Part shown: positions 1 through 11,266 of the stretch, piece after piece
Numbering within the stretch: position 1 is the first letter of the stretch
Layout: each line of letters opens with the position of its first letter
Assembly (NCBI GenBank): GCA_024345305.1
Contig: BRON01000008.1
Location: 930,001 to 994,000, forward strand
DNA: 64,000 nucleotides
From: Mrakia gelida
Taxonomy: Eukaryota > Basidiomycota > Tremellomycetes > Cystofilobasidiales > Mrakiaceae
Direction of reading: 5' to 3'
Position numbers and translations under genes: made by a program
The notes under the pieces: model-generated
Databases searched by the model: none
Told to the model about the DNA's origin: nothing
Seen by the model: only the letters and a program-made list of their open reading frames with translations

Positions 1-2960
1 AAGCTCGCTGGAGTCGTGATGGACATGGAGTGCGGGAAGGAGTGAGTCGACGTTCACCTCAGCTGCTCTTCTTGCTTCTTCGAGCTGAGCTCACCTTCGC
101 CTCCCCACTCTTGTTTTGAATCTTCCAGCGAGGTCCCTCCGACGTTCCACCCCGAGTTTGGACGCTACATGCTGGAGTCGACACCTGGAGCTCCCTACGA
201 CGTGTCGATTGGGAGTTTGTTGAGCGTTGAGGCGAACATGAGACTTCGGTGAGCTCGCCTTCCTCCCTTCCCCTCGTATGCGTTCACTCGGCTTTTTGGA
301 GACTCTGAGGATGCTCTCGACCTCGAGATACGATTCTCAGTCAGCTAAGGTTCAGTTCTGACTCGTTTTGTCCTCTGATTTGCCCTCCTCAGTCGCAAGA
401 TCGCTCGAGCTCACCTCGCCGACAACGAGATCCCAATGACCTTCACGTCCTGGCCTCGTCTTGGAGTCACGGAGGCTCCTTACACGGATCCTCACCTCTC
501 TACCAAAGGAGACGCTATGAGGTCTCTGTTTGTCGGTGACAACCTCATCAACGAGCACGTCAGGTTCCCGTGAGTCGATGCCTTCCTGCCCTCCTTCGCG
601 CGACGCGTCTTGCCCTCCGCCGCCTTCCCCGCCTCGACCCATCTTTCGATGTTCTGACACCCGCACCCGTTTCTCTCTCGATCAGAACCCTCGCTTCCAA
701 CATCCGAACTCGTCGAGGCTCGAAAGTCGCCATCAACGTCCCCATCTTCCACGACACGAACACGCCTCGTCCCTTCATCGACCCTTCCATCCCTTACGAC
801 CGAGACCTTTACCCCGGAGACCACGAAGCCAAGGATGGAGCAGCTCTCCCGGATCACATCTACATGGACGCGATGGCTTTCGGAATGGGTTGCTGCTGTC
901 TGCAGATCACGTTCCAGGCGACGGATCTGAAGGAGGCGACGACGGTGTACGATGCTTTGGTGCCGGTTGCTCCGATTATGGTGAGTCTTCTGAACTGGCT
1001 CGAAGGAGACTGGAAGGGACGATGTGGTGTACGAGAGCCGCTTGAGTGATGTAGCTCAGCCTGGAGGCGAAGAAGGGGACTCGCTGACTCGCTTCGTCTC
1101 TTTTCGTCTCGCAGCTCGCGATGAGTGCAGCTTCTCCTGCTTACCGAGGTTTCCTCGCCGACGTCGACTGTCGATGGGACGTGATTGCTGGAGCTGTTGA
1201 TGATAGGACTCCTGGAGAGCGTGGTCTTGAGGTGAGCTCGCTTCTCTCCGCTCACCGAAGGAGACGCGTCGAAGCTGATCCCTTCACCCCGCCGCTTTTT
1301 CTCCTACGTCAGCCCCTGAAGGAGGGAGAGCGTCGGATACCGAAGTCGAGATACGATAGTGTGGACTCGTACATGTCCTCGGACGCGAAGAACCGACCGG
1401 AGTACAACGACAACGACGTGCCGGTGGACGAGGAGGTGAAGAAGAGGCTGTTGGATCACGGTTCGTCTTCGTTTCCTACTTCGAACACCTTCTTTATCTT
1501 CTCCTTCTGACCATCATCTTACTCCTCCCTTCAGGTCTCGACGAGCCTCTCGCTCACCACATCGCTCATCTCTACATTCGAGATCCTCTCGTCATCTTCA
1601 CCGAGACCTTGGAGCAGGACAACTCGCTGTCGACGGATCACTTCGAGGTCAGTACCGTCTTGCTCAGAACGAGGACCCCTCTTCGACCTATCTTATCTGA
1701 CCTTTCGCCTCACCTTCACACAGAACATCCAATCGACGAACTGGCAGACTCTTCGATTCAAGCCTCCTCCACCAAACTCACCCATCGGCTGGCGAGTCGA
1801 GTTCAGGAGCATGGAGGTTCAACCCACCGACTTCGAGAACGCCGCCTACTCGATCTTCATCGTTCTTCTCACGAGAGCTATCCTCAGTTTCGGTCTCAAC
1901 TTCTACATCCCAGTCTCGAAGGTTCGTTCACCTCGACGCGTCTCTCTCTCCTCCCCTTCTCGTTCGTCCAACTGACCTTTTTCTTCGCTCCCGTCTCTTT
2001 CAGGTCGACGAGAACATGAAGCGGGCACAAGTCAAAGACGCCATTACCGAGAAGAAGTTCTTCTTCCGAAAATCCGTCTTCCCTGGTCGAACTCTCAGCA
2101 AACACGACATTCGATCTCGCCCTCCCTCCCCTCCTCCCTCCGCCCCATTATCTCCTCTCACCTCCTCCCACTCGGTCCCCTGGAGCGGAACATCTACCAC
2201 TCCTTCACCAACCTCAACCCACTTCTCCTCGTCGTCGCATCTGCCGACAACGAATGGAAACGGAAACGGACACGCTCACCCATCGCGAGCTTCGTCGTCT
2301 GGAGACGGAACAAGACCCTCTTCGCCGAGTGGACCTGTCGAGGACGAGTACGAGGAGATGACGGTCAACGAGATCATCAACGGAAAGGTGCGTCCCTTTC
2401 CTTTTCACTCGAGACGCGAGGACACGAGCTGACCTCCGCTGCTCCTCCCTTTCGCTTCCCAGGACGCCTTCCCTGGTCTTCTTGGAGTCGTCAACGCCTA
2501 CCTCAACTCGCTAGACATCGACATCGGAGCCAAGTGCCAGATCAGGAAGTACCTCGATCTCGTTAAGAACCGATCGAACGGTCAGTCCTTTTCGTTCTTT
2601 CCCTCTTCGACCCAACGATTCGAAAACGAAACTGACTCCTTCCTCATTCGTTCTCGCAGGTACCCTAATGACTCCCGCAGCCTACTACCGTCGGTTCATT
2701 CGCTCGCACCCGAGTTACAAGTTCGATTCGGTCGTCGGAGCGGACATCTGCTACGATCTCGCGAGGGAGGTCGACGATCTGTGAGTTTCTGCTTTCTCCC
2801 GTCGCGCCGCCGCGCCCGTCTCTCGTCTGCTCTCCCCCATTTCTGAACCCTTCCTCTTCTCTTGAATCTTCTTCTTCACCTTCACAGGGAACGAGGAGTG
2901 AAACAGGCTCCTGAGCTGCTGGGTCGAGACTACGTGGGGTCGAAGGCGTGGAAGTGCTGA
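1..2960 (+). CDS. GSH1: glutamate-cysteine ligase catalytic subunit (5' partial)
   Basis: Catalyses the first, rate-limiting step of glutathione synthesis: ATP-dependent joining of glutamate to cysteine in the cytosol. The first in-window exon starts in mid-protein at base 1, and about twelve exons can be joined to a stop at 2958-2960, giving roughly 630 residues. Family signatures seen are the [14 protein letters not shown] start of the core, [12 protein letters not shown], the glycine/cysteine segment [50 protein letters not shown] segment (YIRDPLVIF), [17 protein letters not shown] and [22 protein letters not shown] Ser/Pro-rich stretch near 2120-2330 lies in the loop before the C-terminal helical part and is not conserved in most homologues. 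About 50 N-terminal residues are expected upstream of the window. Identification is from these motifs and is firm; exact exon ends are by eye. Confidence 0.95.
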
Positions 2961-3555
2961 GCGGATTGGGACGCGTCGGCTGAGCGGCAGGCTCGTTTCA
3001 CGTCTCTCGCTTTCGTTACTTCGGACCACTAGACTAGAGGCTGTTATTTTCTTTCTTTGGATCTTGCTCATCGGGGAGGGGGTTGATGAGTCGAGCGGGG
3101 TTCGCGTTTTCTTTCTTCGCACGCATGTTTTGTACTTCTTTCGACGAGATCGGGTTCGTCGTTTCTTTCCCGAGTGAGAGTGGCCTGGACCAAGAGAGCA
3201 CTTCAAATCAAGTCCGGCACTAATTAAAAGAGAGAAAATGAAAAAGAGGCAAAGCAATGAAAGCGAAAACGAAGGCGAGGGAGTCAAGACGCGACAAGCT
3301 CGACGCCGAACTCGACGAGAATCTACGAGCTATTCGAGAGAAGGACTGGTAAAGGAATCGAAGACTAGGTACGAGATTTTGAAGTTCGAATACCGAGGAA
3401 GGAAAGGCAAACAAAGCGAAGAAGGAAAAGAGCAACGTCGGATCAAGGGACGAGCTAGCGAAGGACTTCGTGGTGTTTTAAGTGTTGATGTTGAGAATTT
3501 CTTTTAAGGGACTGGAGATGGTGCTGGCGTTGATCAGGTGGCCGGTGTTCGAAGC
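2961..3555. other. intergenic, convergent 3' ends
   Basis: Gap between the stop of GSH1 and the stop of the minus-strand gene at 3556. It is AT-richer than the genes and holds the two 3' UTRs. Open frames here have no coding features. No RNA gene or repeat seen. Confidence 0.6.
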
Positions 3556-4486
3556 CTAGTAGTCGTGCTCGGACGAAGAAGAGGCGTCCGAAGAAGAGGA
3601 CGACGCGTCCGAGGAGGAGGAGGAGTCGACGAACGCCTGAACAAAAACGAGATGAACACAGTCAGCAAGTGCGAAAGAAGAAGAGATGAGAGAGCAAGAA
3701 TAAGAACCTCGACTCACCTGCCACGAGAACGGACCCTCAGCGAGCTGGTAGAGCTCGTCGGCCTGATCGACGACGACAGGGCAGGTTGGGAGTCCACCCC
3801 ACCAATCGACTCCCTGGAAGGCTCGTCGGACCGTCCTGAGGGCATGAGCGTATCGATGATCATCCCTTCCGATGGCTTCCGAGCTGGCGGCGAAGTTGAA
3901 ACCGAAAGGGTCGTCCGAGAAGGCTTTCTTGACGACGGCGGACACGGGAGCGAGATCGACGACCGACGAGTTGGGACTGCCGAAGTTGGAAGTTTCGATG
4001 GTGATGGATTCGAAGGTGAAGTACTCGTTTGAGGTGAGGGAGGAGATGGAGAGAGAAGGGGAGATGTATGGAGGGAGAGGAGTGGTGAAGATCGAAGTCG
4101 ATCCGTCAAATCGAGGCTGTGTGAGCGAAGAATGGAATCCGTCAGTCCAAATCCAAGAAGAGGCAAGAAGAGGGTGAAGCGAACACCAGGGAGAAGAAAG
4201 ACTCACGACAGTCTCAGCTGGGACGAGATCCAAGTCGTCGAGCTCCTTCGAGGGGACGTCGAGAGGGACGTTGGCGGAGGGGAGGGTCGCCTCGGAAGTC
4301 TGGGAAAGGAAGGGAAGCGAAGGTCAGTTCTCTATTCGAAGTGGAGGCGAGGTAATCAGGAGACGGAAGAGCACTGACGAAGATCATCTTGAACCAATCA
4401 GGAAGCTCCTTTCCTTGAGTCTCGAATCCGAACTTGAACTCGAGGTGGTCCGCGACGCGGGTGGCGGGAAGGATGGTCGAGGACAT
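3556..4486 (-). CDS. hypothetical protein, about 210 residues, Ser/Asp tail
   Basis: Not recognised. Four exons join cleanly. Exon 1 runs from the ATG at 4484-4486 (MSSTILPATRVADHLEFKFG) to a GTCAGT donor. Exon 2 carries an acidic segment (KELDDLDLVPAETV). Exon 3 is the largest and starts PRFDGSTSIFTTPLPPYIS. Exon 4 encodes a tail of serine clusters ending EHDY. Exon 3 contains what looks like an ordered core, with SNEYFTFESITIETSNFG, DDPFGFNFAASSEAIG and an aromatic stretch QGVDWWGGLPTCPVVVDQAD. No signal peptide or membrane segment is visible, so a soluble intracellular protein is inferred. It is convergent with GSH1. The splice phases agree across all junctions, which is the main support that it is real. 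Confidence 0.6.
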
Positions 4487-5069
4487 TTTGGAGGGGTAGA
4501 GTTACGAGGAAGGTGGTAGAGGAGAGTTGGAGAGAGTGATGGTCGTGAGAGAGAAGCGAAAGGCGGCTTCTTTGATTTCTTTTAAGGCGGTGAGAGACGA
4601 GTTGTTGACGGTTGATCGATAATGTCTCAAACCCGATTCTGAACGAAAAACTGTTAATTTGGCTGCGCTATCACCAGGCACTATCACACTTACACTTCAT
4701 GCAACCGTAAACAGAGAGCTGCAACGTGTACCTTCGAGCTGAAAGTCGTATAGCTCAAGAACGGGAGGTGGTGGCGGCGCGTCTCTTGCTCGATCGTCGA
4801 GAGGATGATTGCTAGTTTGAACAACATTAAGAACGACGTTATCGAATGAAATGGCGAAGGTGGAGATCTGGAAGAAGGAAAGTCGAGGAGACGTGTCAGC
4901 GGGAGGGACGGACGAGGGCGAAGGACGGGAGCGTCACCGTCACTCACAAGAAACTAAGGCTACAATAAAAGCAAAGCAAAGAGCATACGAGATCTGCGTA
5001 AAAGGGTAGATAAAAGGTCAGATACGAAGTCGGAGAGAGAAAGGAGGGAGGGACGTTGGCCCTACAAGT
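4487..5069. other. intergenic: promoter of 3556-4486 gene and 3' UTR of LCCL gene
   Basis: Both flanking genes are on the minus strand, so this gap holds the upstream region of the small hypothetical gene and the 3' UTR of the LCCL gene. Open frames such as 4690-4947 show no conserved features. Confidence 0.55.
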
Positions 5070-7912
5070 CTATGACGTGCCGGGAAGCGGGTCGATCCAG
5101 GTTCCGTTTGGGAGATACGTCGCGGCTTTGGTGAAGCCGCCTGAGGTGCCGTCGAGTTGATACTGGACGGAGACGAATCCGCATTAGCTGGATGTAGTAT
5201 GAGAGGGAGTAGAAGGCGAGTACGAACGGCGATTCGGAAGAAGTGAGGGAAAAGCGGCGAGAGAGACGAGAACGAGAAGTCTGTCGAGCGAACGACGAAG
5301 TGGTTCAGTGAACAGTCTTCCGATGCGAGAAGCGAGAAGCGAAATCGAACTCACTCGTACCAGAGCCAGTATATCGCTCTACATCGTCCACCAGCAGCGC
5401 GAATCCATCCCAGCTGCTCGCGAGATCCGACGGGATCGCATTCCAAAGAAGCGACGAGTTGGCGAAAGCTGCATCCGTGAGATTTGCCCAGGTCGAGGAG
5501 TTGGTGATGAAGGTGGGTATGGAAGTGTCGAGAGCCGCGTCTCGTTGTAGCTGAAATGAAGAAAAGGAAGTAGAGGGCGTCAGCGGACGAGGTTCGAGAA
5601 ACGAAGAGAGTACAGTAGAGTGTACGCACCTCCGCCGCCGTCTCGAGGATAGATTCGAACCCAAATTTCCCTACTCCGTCGCAGCAGATACCAAGGAGGA
5701 GGAATTGGAGGGCTAACGAAGGTCGAGTGGCGAATCCGAGAGCTGGGACGAACATGATGGCGAAGACATAGTGATGCAGTCGGAAGGTGAGATCGGGAAG
5801 CTGCGAGAGCACGACGATGACCAGCCCACAAGCGACGGTCCTGAGCGTCCGAACGAGAGCAGAAGAAAGGGAGTCAGCGACGAGGTCATTCGAGCGAGGG
5901 TTCGTCTCTCCTTCCGCTCACTTCCGTCGCGCAAGGAATCGAGCAACGGACGCGAGACACTACTCACCAGCAAGCATAGAACCTAAACCACCCCGTCCTC
6001 CACATCCACCAGATCTGAACGCATACGAGGATTACGATCACGACGATCAGCCCAACGACCCAACCCAACGCGTCTCCGCTGAACGCGCCATCGGTGAGGG
6101 TGTCGATAGGGATCTTGACGGAAACGATGTTGAGCAGCATTCCTGGGATGAATCCTCCTAGGGACCAGATGACGGTCTCGATGGGGGCGGAAGTGAGGAA
6201 GGAAGGAAGGGTGAATCGACCGGCGACTGGAACGAAAGGAACGAACGACGGCGAGGACAAAAGAAAGAGGGATCAGATTTGAAGCAGAGGGAGGGACGAG
6301 GAGGAATGTGGAGCGGAAGCTCGAGCGCTCACCTCTCCAGAAGAAGTACGAAACGAAGAGGAAAGGGAGGAAGTCCTGGAACGCGTCCGAGATGATGGGC
6401 GGATTGTCTCTTTGATCGGTTACGAGGATAACCGACCAGAAGCCCACACAGGCGAGGGTCCAGAACTGGGTTACGACGCGAGAAGATCACCGGAGATTAG
6501 CTTCAAATTCGCGAGGGCGAAGGAGGACGAGAGGAAAAGACGCGCGACGTACCCAAACGAGCGGTGGAGGGTCGAGGAAAAGACCCAAGACGACGGCCAT
6601 TCCGATATGGAAACCGAGGATCTGCCATCTGAGGTCCTTGCAGTTGTATCCCTTGCAGGTGGTGAAGCTGAAGGCGTTGGGGAAGGTGGTAGGGAAGGGG
6701 ATGGAGGGGAAAGGAGTGTTGGAGGAAGGGTAGGTTGAGTTGGCGATGGAGGGAGATGTGCTGTCCGAGAGAAGGTTGAGGATCCCGCATCCTCCTGAGG
6801 ACGATGAGATGAGTCCAGCGTGGACGGCTGAGGCGCAGATGAAGGAACTGAGAACGAAACGAAGGAAGGAAGACGCGTCGGGAGTCAGCGAGGAGATGGT
6901 CGACGGCGACGCGTTTTGAGTCGGCTCGTTCTCTGCGAGATCGCATCCTCTTCCTCCCCCAGCTTCTTCTCACGCACTCCCACAAACCCAGATTCGAGAC
7001 AGACGGAGAACCACTCACTCAGCACGATAAATCGGCGGCGTCGACCCTCCTCCGATAACCAAAGGGACCAGATCCGGCTCGAGATCCCCAATCGCTCTCG
7101 GATTATAGATAAGCTGAGTAGCACATCCTCCAGGACACCTGAACGTCAAGCTCCCAGAACTCAAACACTTCCGTCCAACACCGAACCCAAAGCAACGATC
7201 AGCTCTCTGCCTCTCGTTCGTCACCCAACACGACCTCCGCCCTCTTCCTCGTTCAACCTGGACTCACATTCACCCCATCAAGTCCACACCCATCGTTCCC
7301 CGACCAGAACGTACTCGTACACCCCAACACACTGACCCCATCCCCGATGCTCGGCTCCGTCCGACTCAAGAACGAGTTCTTCTTGACGAGAAAAGCGAAC
7401 CCAACGATCCAAACGGCGAGGAAGACTCCTATCCCAAGCCCTTTCTTCCAGGGGTTCCGTTTCCCGTATCGTCGAAGCTTCGAAGTCCAATTGGTAGTGA
7501 GCCAGAGGTCAGGTTTGAACGAGTGCGAAGAGGTGTTGAGCGTGTAGGCGAAGGTGAGGAGGGGGGAAGCTGAAGGGAGAGGGAGAGGTTGACTTCCTGA
7601 GCTTGGACCGGCGGTGAAAGCGATCAAGCGTTTGAAGCGAGAGGGTTTGTGGATCGTTGGGGAGGGGGAAGGGTTGGTAGACGAGGAAGAGGGGAGAAGA
7701 GAGTCGTCCTTGGAGAAACAGCGATCTTCATCCGGTTCGATTTGGGAGGTCGTTCCTGGATGAGAGGAAGGAGGAGTGGAGGTCGACGTCGCCCTGGTCG
7801 ATCTGCGAGGTTCGTAGTAAGGGAGGGTGGAAGGGGAGTCGGAGGTAGATTCTTGGGGAGGGGAGGAGATAGAGGGGGAGAGCTCTATCTCTTCGTGAGA
7901 GAGTCGAGCCAT
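5070..7912 (-). CDS. LCCL-domain multispanning membrane protein
   Basis: Start at MARLSHEEIELS (7910-7912). The first exon has a long Ser/Pro-rich cytosolic region, then a membrane segment (GIGVFLAVWIVGFAFLV) followed by a Cys-containing LCCL domain: GCTSTFWSG, TFRCPGGCATQLIYNPRAIG, IYRADSSVCLSAVHAG and GGCGILNLL. A series of hydrophobic segments follows (for example FHIGMAVVLGLFLDPPPLVW, ALGWVVGLIVVIVILVCVQI, FAIMFVPALGF). The lumenal C-terminus ends with a pattern typical of fungal LCCL membrane proteins, RYTGSG...FFRIAYQLDG and FTKAATYLPNGTWIDP. The last intron is best read with a GTTCGT donor, a CTAAT branch and acceptor before YQLDG, giving a stop at 5070-5072. LCCL domains are extracytoplasmic; the molecular role of the fungal proteins is unknown. 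Function beyond membrane location is not claimed. Confidence 0.85.
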
Positions 7913-8520
7913 GGGAGGGTGTTGCGGAAGGAAGAAGAGAAGGAAGGAAGGAGAGCCAAAATGAGCTCGGCGTCGCAAGAGGGTCGACGCCGCAGGCTGC
8001 GAGGGGAAAACTCCGGCTTGAAGACCGTGAGAGGGAAGATTTTTCGTTTCGGTCGTTGGCGACAGAGACACGGGGAGTTCTGACTGTGTCTGACACTGAG
8101 TTTGACTGCGAAAAAAATGAGCTGCAAAGAGCTGAGCAGCGCCGAAGAGTCGAAGGCGATTCGAAGTCGCGACTCAAGGTTCAGCCCCTCGACTTTCTTC
8201 TCCGTTCTCTCTCACGGGAAGGCTTTCGCTTCGGTCGTCGGCGAGACAGACAGAGGAGATGTACATTCTGTGTGTCGAGGCGAAGAGACTGCGGAAAAGG
8301 GAACTGCAAGGAGCTAAGCAGAGCCGAAGCCTCGTACGCGATTCGAAGTTGCGACCTGCTCGCCTCCCCTTCTTCCTCGCTCTCCCTCTCTCCCAAACCC
8401 ACAGCGCAGGCAACAACGTTCAGAAAGGGTCGTGGCATGTCATCATGTTAAGTAAATTGATTCTAAAACTACAATAAAGCGTCGTCCGTCCTTCCGTCTT
8501 CCATCGTTCCTCCTCCCCAA
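7913..8520. other. intergenic: upstream region of LCCL gene, 3' UTR of kinase
   Basis: Both neighbours are on the minus strand. The gap contains an imperfect tandem duplication (separate entry). No gene is supported. Confidence 0.55.
8030..8357. repeat. diverged tandem direct repeat, period about 182 bp
   Basis: Two copies lie side by side, about 8030-8175 and 8212-8357. Matching landmarks are spaced about 182 bases apart: TTCGGTCGT at 8048 and 8230, CTGCAA at 8121 and 8303, and ATTCGAAGT at 8159 and 8341. Single-base indels and substitutions separate the copies. The period is not a multiple of three, so this is not a repeated protein segment. It sits directly upstream of the LCCL gene start and may be a duplicated promoter element. 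Confidence 0.75.
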
Positions 8521-10927
8521 TCAAACAGTCTCCGACCTCCCCTCCCCTCCCTCTCTCGTCAACCTCCTCGAAAGCATGGTCTCCACGCCCGGTTTCAGCG
8601 TATCCTGTTTCCTGAGGACCCTGAGGGGATGATCTGGATCGGGGAGGTGAGCTTGAGGGCCTGGAGCGTCGTCGGGGTTGGGTGTTGCTGGACGAGTTGG
8701 AGGGTGGGAGGAGGGGGGGATGGGGGATTGGAGCCACTGTGAGGGGGAGGAGGCGGGAGTAGAAGGATGGAAGAGAGGTGAGGTGGGTGGAGGGGTTGAG
8801 AAGAGGGGAGGAAGGGGAGAGGTCAGCTCGAGGGAGGGAGGGGAGAAAGGGAATGACGCGACAAACGAACCTCATGAGCACGAGCTTCAGCTGAGGAGGG
8901 ACGTTTGTGAGGATTGGGGGACATGAGCCAGCAGATGAAGTTCTTGGCTATCGATCCCGAAGAATCAGACCGAGTGAACGAAAGTCAGTCATCGACGACG
9001 AACAGCGCGAACGCGAAGATACGACAGGAGAGCTCGACGAACCATCTTCAGAGACGTGATCGAACCTCCTCCCCTTGAAGTTGACCTCCCTCATCTTGAC
9101 CGTCTCCTGAACGAGATCCCAAGGTTCTTTCGAGTCCCACGGTGAGGATCCACAGAGCCTGCAAGCGAGAACGAAGCGAAAACGAGACGAGGTCAGTCTT
9201 CTCGCGTGAGGAACAACGAGGGGGAGGGTAAGAGAAAGAGAGGAGAGACTCACATCGCGTACCCAACCACTCCCACCGAGAAGCAATCTGCGTTCTTCCC
9301 GTATCCTGTCCGAAGGAAGACCTCGGGAGCTGGTCGCGAGAGCAAGACGCGTCAGTTCCGACCTCCTGGCTCAAGCTCGATGCGTTTCGAAAGCGAGTCC
9401 ACTCACCAGCATAACCCGGCGTCCCCGACACCTCCATCTGAATTTTAGGATCCTCGTCGCTCACTCCAGGCAAAATCTGCCCCGCAAGAAATCGAAGAGG
9501 TCAGCTTCGAGCTCGTCGCGTGTCGAAGGAGGGGAGAGAGATGGAGGGTCGAAGACGAACCTTGCTGATACCGAAATCGATGAGCTGGAAGTCGTCTATT
9601 GGACTCTCCTTGGTTCGGTAGAGGAAGTTCTCGGCTTTGATGTCTCGATGGATCACTCCCTGAAGGTTGTTTCCGAAGCAAGAAGGAGGGCAGTCAAATC
9701 AGTTCTCGTCCAATCCTCCTCGTCCTTGTCGGTTCCGTTCGACTTCGAGCCTAAGCTCTCGAGTTTGCCACTCACCTGATGATGGATGTAGACGAGTGTT
9801 TCCTGGTGGGATAAACGCGTGAGGCAGAGTGGGAGATTCAGCTACCGTCTCATCTCGAGACGGTGGGTCGACGCGAGAGCTCCAGACCAGAACGGATCGA
9901 CGGACGCACCAGAATCACAATCAGCGCGAGCCTCGTCTCCTCCTCCGAGAACCTCTTCTTGTCGAGGATCTTCTGTAGCAGTTCTCCACCTTGCATGAGG
10001 GGGAAGGTGAGGTAGTAGTGATTTGTGCTCTCGAACCAGCTGAGAATAAAGACGGACGGGTGAGGATCAAGCGGAATGACGGGTGAGCTTGAGGCGATGT
10101 GGGAAGGGATCTGAACGAGGAGAGGGGACGGAAGAGAGAGAGATGGACGAACTCTAATAATGGACCTGGGTGAGAGTGAGATGAATCCGAAAGGTCAGAG
10201 AGGGAAGAAATGTCGAGAAGGGAAGGGAGGGAAGGAAGGAAGGGACGCGTTGAGCTCAAACGAAAGACTCACAGATGTGAGGATGCCTTTCCGACAACGA
10301 ATGACCCCAACCTCTGTACAAACGAGCTAAACGCATCAGCACTACCCTCTCCACCTTACCCAACCCTAAGGAGAACTCGAGACTGACGCTATCAAGATCC
10401 TCATGTACTTCTCCTTATCCTGAATAGCCTTCTTGTCAACAATCTTCACGGCGACCAGCCCGTCTCTTGTGACGTCCCCAGGGTACGTCTCGTGCGAAGG
10501 ATGCTTCCAACGAGCTAATCGGACGGTAGCGTATCCTCCAGAGCCTACGATGAACGAGGTGAAGGCAAGGATGAGTGAGGTTGAGGTGGAGGATTCTAAA
10601 GGGAAGAAGTGAGAAGACAGCTCGAGGGAAGCTCGGAACGAACCAAGGGGAGGGACGTCTAGGAACTTGTACCTGCACACAGCAAGACAGAGTCAGCGGA
10701 GGAGATCGACGGGGTATATAGGAGAGAAAGAGGGACTCACTCTCGTTTCTTTACAGCCGAAGGAGGTTGTGAGCTGGACATTTGGGGGGGAGAGAGAGAG
10801 GAAGGAGAAAAGGTCAAGGTGACGTCGGGAGAAGGAGGGAGGGTGAGCTTGAGCTTGGGTTCGAACAAGTTCCAGAGACAGGAGACACGTACGAGAACGC
10901 AGCCAGAACATTCGCGAGGAAGGGCAT
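8521..10927 (-). CDS. CaMK-type serine/threonine protein kinase
   Basis: All core kinase motifs can be read across the exons: glycine loop LGSGGYATVRLARW, the lysine motif VAVKIVDKKAI, catalytic loop IHRDIKAENFLY, magnesium loop QLIDFGISKILPG, activation-segment end SGTPGYAAPEVF, and CGSSPWDSKEPW. The domain ends PHKRPSSAEARAHEWL. The pattern is that of fungal Ca2+/calmodulin-dependent kinases. The lysine of the DxKxxN loop is present and both aspartates are intact, so it should be active. A Pro/basic tail of about 70 residues follows, where a calmodulin-binding helix could lie. Start: an upstream ATG at 10925-10927 (MPFLANVLAAF) splices in frame to SQPPSAVKKRE; a downstream ATG at 10779-10781 (MSSSQPPSAV) is also in frame without that intron, so 10781 is the alternative start. 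Stop at 8521-8523. Confidence 0.9.
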
Positions 10928-11266
10928 CTCAGTGGTAGAAGCGGTCTTGTGAGCTGTAGAAGAGAGAAAAGAGAGAGGCGAGCGGTTGTCGAGGTTGAGG
11001 TTTGGTTGAGCTCGCCTCGAAGGAAAAGCAAAGGGAAGGATGGCCGAGGTCCGATAAAGCGGCTCTTCCAACCGAAAATAAGAAGATCACAAGATAAACA
11101 ACTTCGAATCAAGATGAGATCAACAAGCTCGTGTCTCGGAGGTCAGAAAGAGGAGAGTGGAAAATTTGGGACTAGAGAAGCGGGCTCTGTTGAAACAAGC
11201 GAGCTCGAGAGAGCACGCGTCCTCTTTTCCTTTCCCTCCCTCCCTCTTCTTCAACCGCCAGCTGCG
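10928..11266. promoter_or_regulatory. divergent promoter region, kinase / DEAD-like gene
   Basis: This 339-bp gap separates divergent start codons, so both promoters must lie here or in the 5' UTRs. It has pyrimidine-rich runs just before the plus-strand start. No specific element is identified. Confidence 0.5.

Noticed and set aside
5070..5200. Last LCCL exon as part of a separate secreted-protein gene similar to the 19-23 kb pair
   Set aside because: The NGTW resemblance is short; the exon joins in phase to the LCCL gene and matches the usual C-terminal end of such proteins.
8056..8451. Plus-strand open frame over the 182-bp repeat
   Set aside because: The repeat period is not a multiple of three, so the two copies are in different frames; no start context or exon signals.
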